Source: Gracilibacteraceae bacterium (GTDB lineage Bacteria; Bacillota; Desulfitobacteriia; Desulfitobacteriales; Syntrophobotulaceae). Taken from it: a stretch of DNA of 5,516 bases. Below are positions 4,327-5,516 of this stretch, piece after piece (within the stretch, counting starts at the first letter, position 1; each line of letters starts with the position of its first letter). A program made the position numbers and the translations under genes. Location of the stretch: the NCBI GenBank assembly GCA_031274335.1, contig JAISQG010000259.1:1-5516 (forward strand), written 5' to 3'. Under the pieces are notes generated by a model. The model did not search any database. It saw only the letters and a list, made by a program, of their open reading frames with translations, and had not been told where the DNA came from.

Positions 4327-5516
4327 TTCAGGCTTCCCAGCGCATAAATTTTGCTTCCGGCTGCCGGAGCAAAATTCAGGCTCTCCCGGTTGCCAGCCAC
4401 AAGAATGACGGCCGCCTCGCTTCGCGCGGCCAGAGCCGCCCCGGTCAGGGCATCCACGAGGGTGTGGCCGTCTGCGAAGTAAATATTGTCATGCTCAAAA
4501 GGCAGCGCCTCTATCAGCGCTTTATTCGTGGCGTAGCGATCCGCCCCGTATATGCGTGTGTAGCCGGGAATGTCCCGCACGAGAGCCGGGCCGCCGAGGA
4601 TATAGCGATTGGCCGTCAGCGGGTAATCGAGTTCGAAGGCACCGTCCGGGCGGGCCGGCTGGATGACATAGCCATTGGCGGCGGCGAATGGCGCAGCTGA
4701 CACGGCATCGGCCAAGGCATCCGCGCCGACAACGAACACGCCCTGCGGGTTCTCTATTTTGGCGCTGATGAGCGACGCCGTTTCCCAGCGATCCCGGCCT
4801 TTGAGATGTTCTATCTCAATGCCGGGCAGGGCGGCGCGAAGCTCATCTGTCACGCTCCGGCTCAAAGCACCCACGGCATATACTTTCATTGCTCCCAGGC
4901 GGCGGATTTCCGCGATAACAGAAGGTTCCAGGCTGTTTTGGACAGAGAGCAGAATAGGCGCGTCCTCCTGCCCGGCCAGCGGCGCGGCGAGGGCGGCGTC
5001 TATCAGGCTGGCGTCGGCGCCGGAGGCCAGGATCACGGCATCGGCCTTTTTCCAGCCCTGCCGGGAGATCGCCACGGCGGTGGCTATTCTGTCCGGACCG
5101 GCGATATAAGTCACCTCCCCTTCGCCGTCAACACGCTCTGGCGTGCTACTAGAAAAACCGCTGCCGCCGTTGGCATTGCCGGGTGATGTCCGCGGCGGAT
5201 TCGCCTGGCCGGGATCGCCCGGTTCAGGCGTTGCTTCGCCGTTGTCGCCGGGTTCAGGAGTTTCGTCAGCGTTTCCAGGTTCGGGAAATTCACCATCGTT
5301 GCCGGGTTCAGAGGTTTCGTCATTGCTACCCGGTTCGGGAGTTGTTTCGTCATTATCGCCGGGTTCAGGATCGCCTTCGCCATCACCCGGTTCAGGAGCT
5401 TCTTCGCTGTCGGCGGCCGTCACGGTTTCGTTCTCCCGCGCCGTCCAGGTGGCGTCGGTTTCCCCGTCGCCGTCATAGTCTACTATTAGCACAGTCTCCT
5501 CCCGGCTCATGTCCGT
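4323..5516 (-). CDS. Secreted cell-wall protein with three CWB2 repeats and a Pro-Glu-Gly linker (partial, N-terminus outside window)
   Basis: The frame is open to the right edge. There is an ATG at 5508-5510, but the frame continues upstream through it and no signal peptide is present, so the true start lies beyond the window. Numbering from that Met: residues 1-22 (VLIVDYDGDGETDATW) look like the end of an upstream domain; 38-104 form an acidic linker of EPG repeats; about 105-130 is a Gly/Ser/Asn-rich spacer; 133-395 form three cell-wall-binding type 2 repeats (PF04122 family). Each repeat opens with a clear signature: AGPDRIATA (137-145), KGRDRWETA (237-245) and YGADRYATN (321-329). Matching ALADAVSAAPFAA and LVDALTGAALAA segments, and VYAVG, YILGG and IYALG strands, also recur. 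CWB2 triplets are known to bind anionic wall polymers and hold proteins to the Gram-positive wall. The last repeat is short and ends at the stop. The gene overlaps membrane protein A by ATGA. Confidence 0.92.
   Translation of the reverse strand, partial: TDMSREETVLIVDYDGDGETDATWTARENETVTAADSEEAPEPGDGEGDPEPGDNDETTPEPGSNDETSEPGNDGEFPEPGNADETPEPGDNGEATPEPGDPGQANPPRTSPGNANGGSGFSSSTPERVDGEGEVTYIAGPDRIATAVAISRQGWKKADAVILASGADASLIDAALAAPLAGQEDAPILLSVQNSLEPSVIAEIRRLGAMKVYAVGALSRSVTDELRAALPGIEIEHLKGRDRWETASLISAKIENPQGVFVVGADALADAVSAAPFAAANGYVIQPARPDGAFELDYPLTANRYILGGPALVRDIPGYTRIYGADRYATNKALIEALPFEHDNIYFADGHTLVDALTGAALAARSEAAVILVAGNRESLNFAPAAGSKIYALGSLK
5211..5399 (-). repeat. Tandem coding repeats, seven EPG units of 9-10 residues
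   Basis: Within the CWB2 protein, the EPG prolines recur at residues 41, 50, 60, 69, 78, 87 and 97, a period of 9 or 10 residues. The consensus is about PEPG[DNS][ND][DG]E[TAF]. All units are acidic with almost no hydrophobic residues, consistent with a flexible, extended spacer holding the wall-binding module away from the upstream domain. The DNA copies (GGTTCAGG/GGTTCGGG pattern on the plus strand) have diverged at many positions, so the expansion is not very recent. Confidence 0.85.

Noticed and set aside
5143..5478. 111-residue plus-strand Pro/Gly/Ser repeat frame opposite the EPG stalk
   Set aside because: It is the complement of the stalk repeats; its collagen-like look is a by-product of the repeated codons on the other strand.

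Overview
The window looks like chromosomal DNA from a GC-rich Bacillota (Firmicutes) bacterium, perhaps a clostridial or Negativicutes-type lineage. The pointers are a protein with three cell-wall-binding repeats (CWB2), an RNase M5 (a 5S rRNA maturase typical of low-GC Gram-positive relatives), strong AGGAGG-type ribosome binding sites, and a short basic protein of a kind I recall from Clostridia. No 16S or other taxonomic marker is present, so the assignment is an inference.

Layout from left to right. Bases 1-582 hold the 3' end of a plus-strand gene for a glycine-rich surface protein, probably a beta-helix type. Bases 583-845 are a non-coding convergence zone with nested inverted and tandem GC-rich repeats and a hairpin at the end of rnmV. 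Everything from 846 to the right edge is on the minus strand. In transcription order (right to left) it runs: a large secreted CWB2 protein (5' end outside the window), two very small membrane proteins, purA, a NYN-LOTUS putative RNase, a 65-residue basic protein, and rnmV (RNase M5).

The minus strand appears to fall into two transcription groups. The first is CWB2 protein, membrane protein A and membrane protein B, linked by two successive 4-base ATGA stop/start overlaps; the two small genes are visibly AT-richer than both flanks. The second starts at a good sigma-70/sigma-A type promoter (TTGAAA, 17 bp, TATAGT) about 40 bp before the purA start, lying inside the 3' end of the membrane protein B frame. 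It probably continues through the NYN-LOTUS gene, the small protein and rnmV. The 61-bp gap after purA holds five copies of a 7-bp repeat and no clear promoter or terminator. Downstream of it, spacing is tight: 13 bases, then a 13-base overlap.

Functionally, purA supplies adenylosuccinate synthetase for AMP synthesis. The downstream trio looks like an RNA-processing unit: a NYN-fold putative nuclease with a LOTUS RNA-binding domain, a lysine/arginine-rich small protein, and the 5S rRNA maturase. This trio and the coupled membrane-protein pair are the parts most worth following up. I see no CRISPR array, tRNA, rRNA, transposase or integrase.
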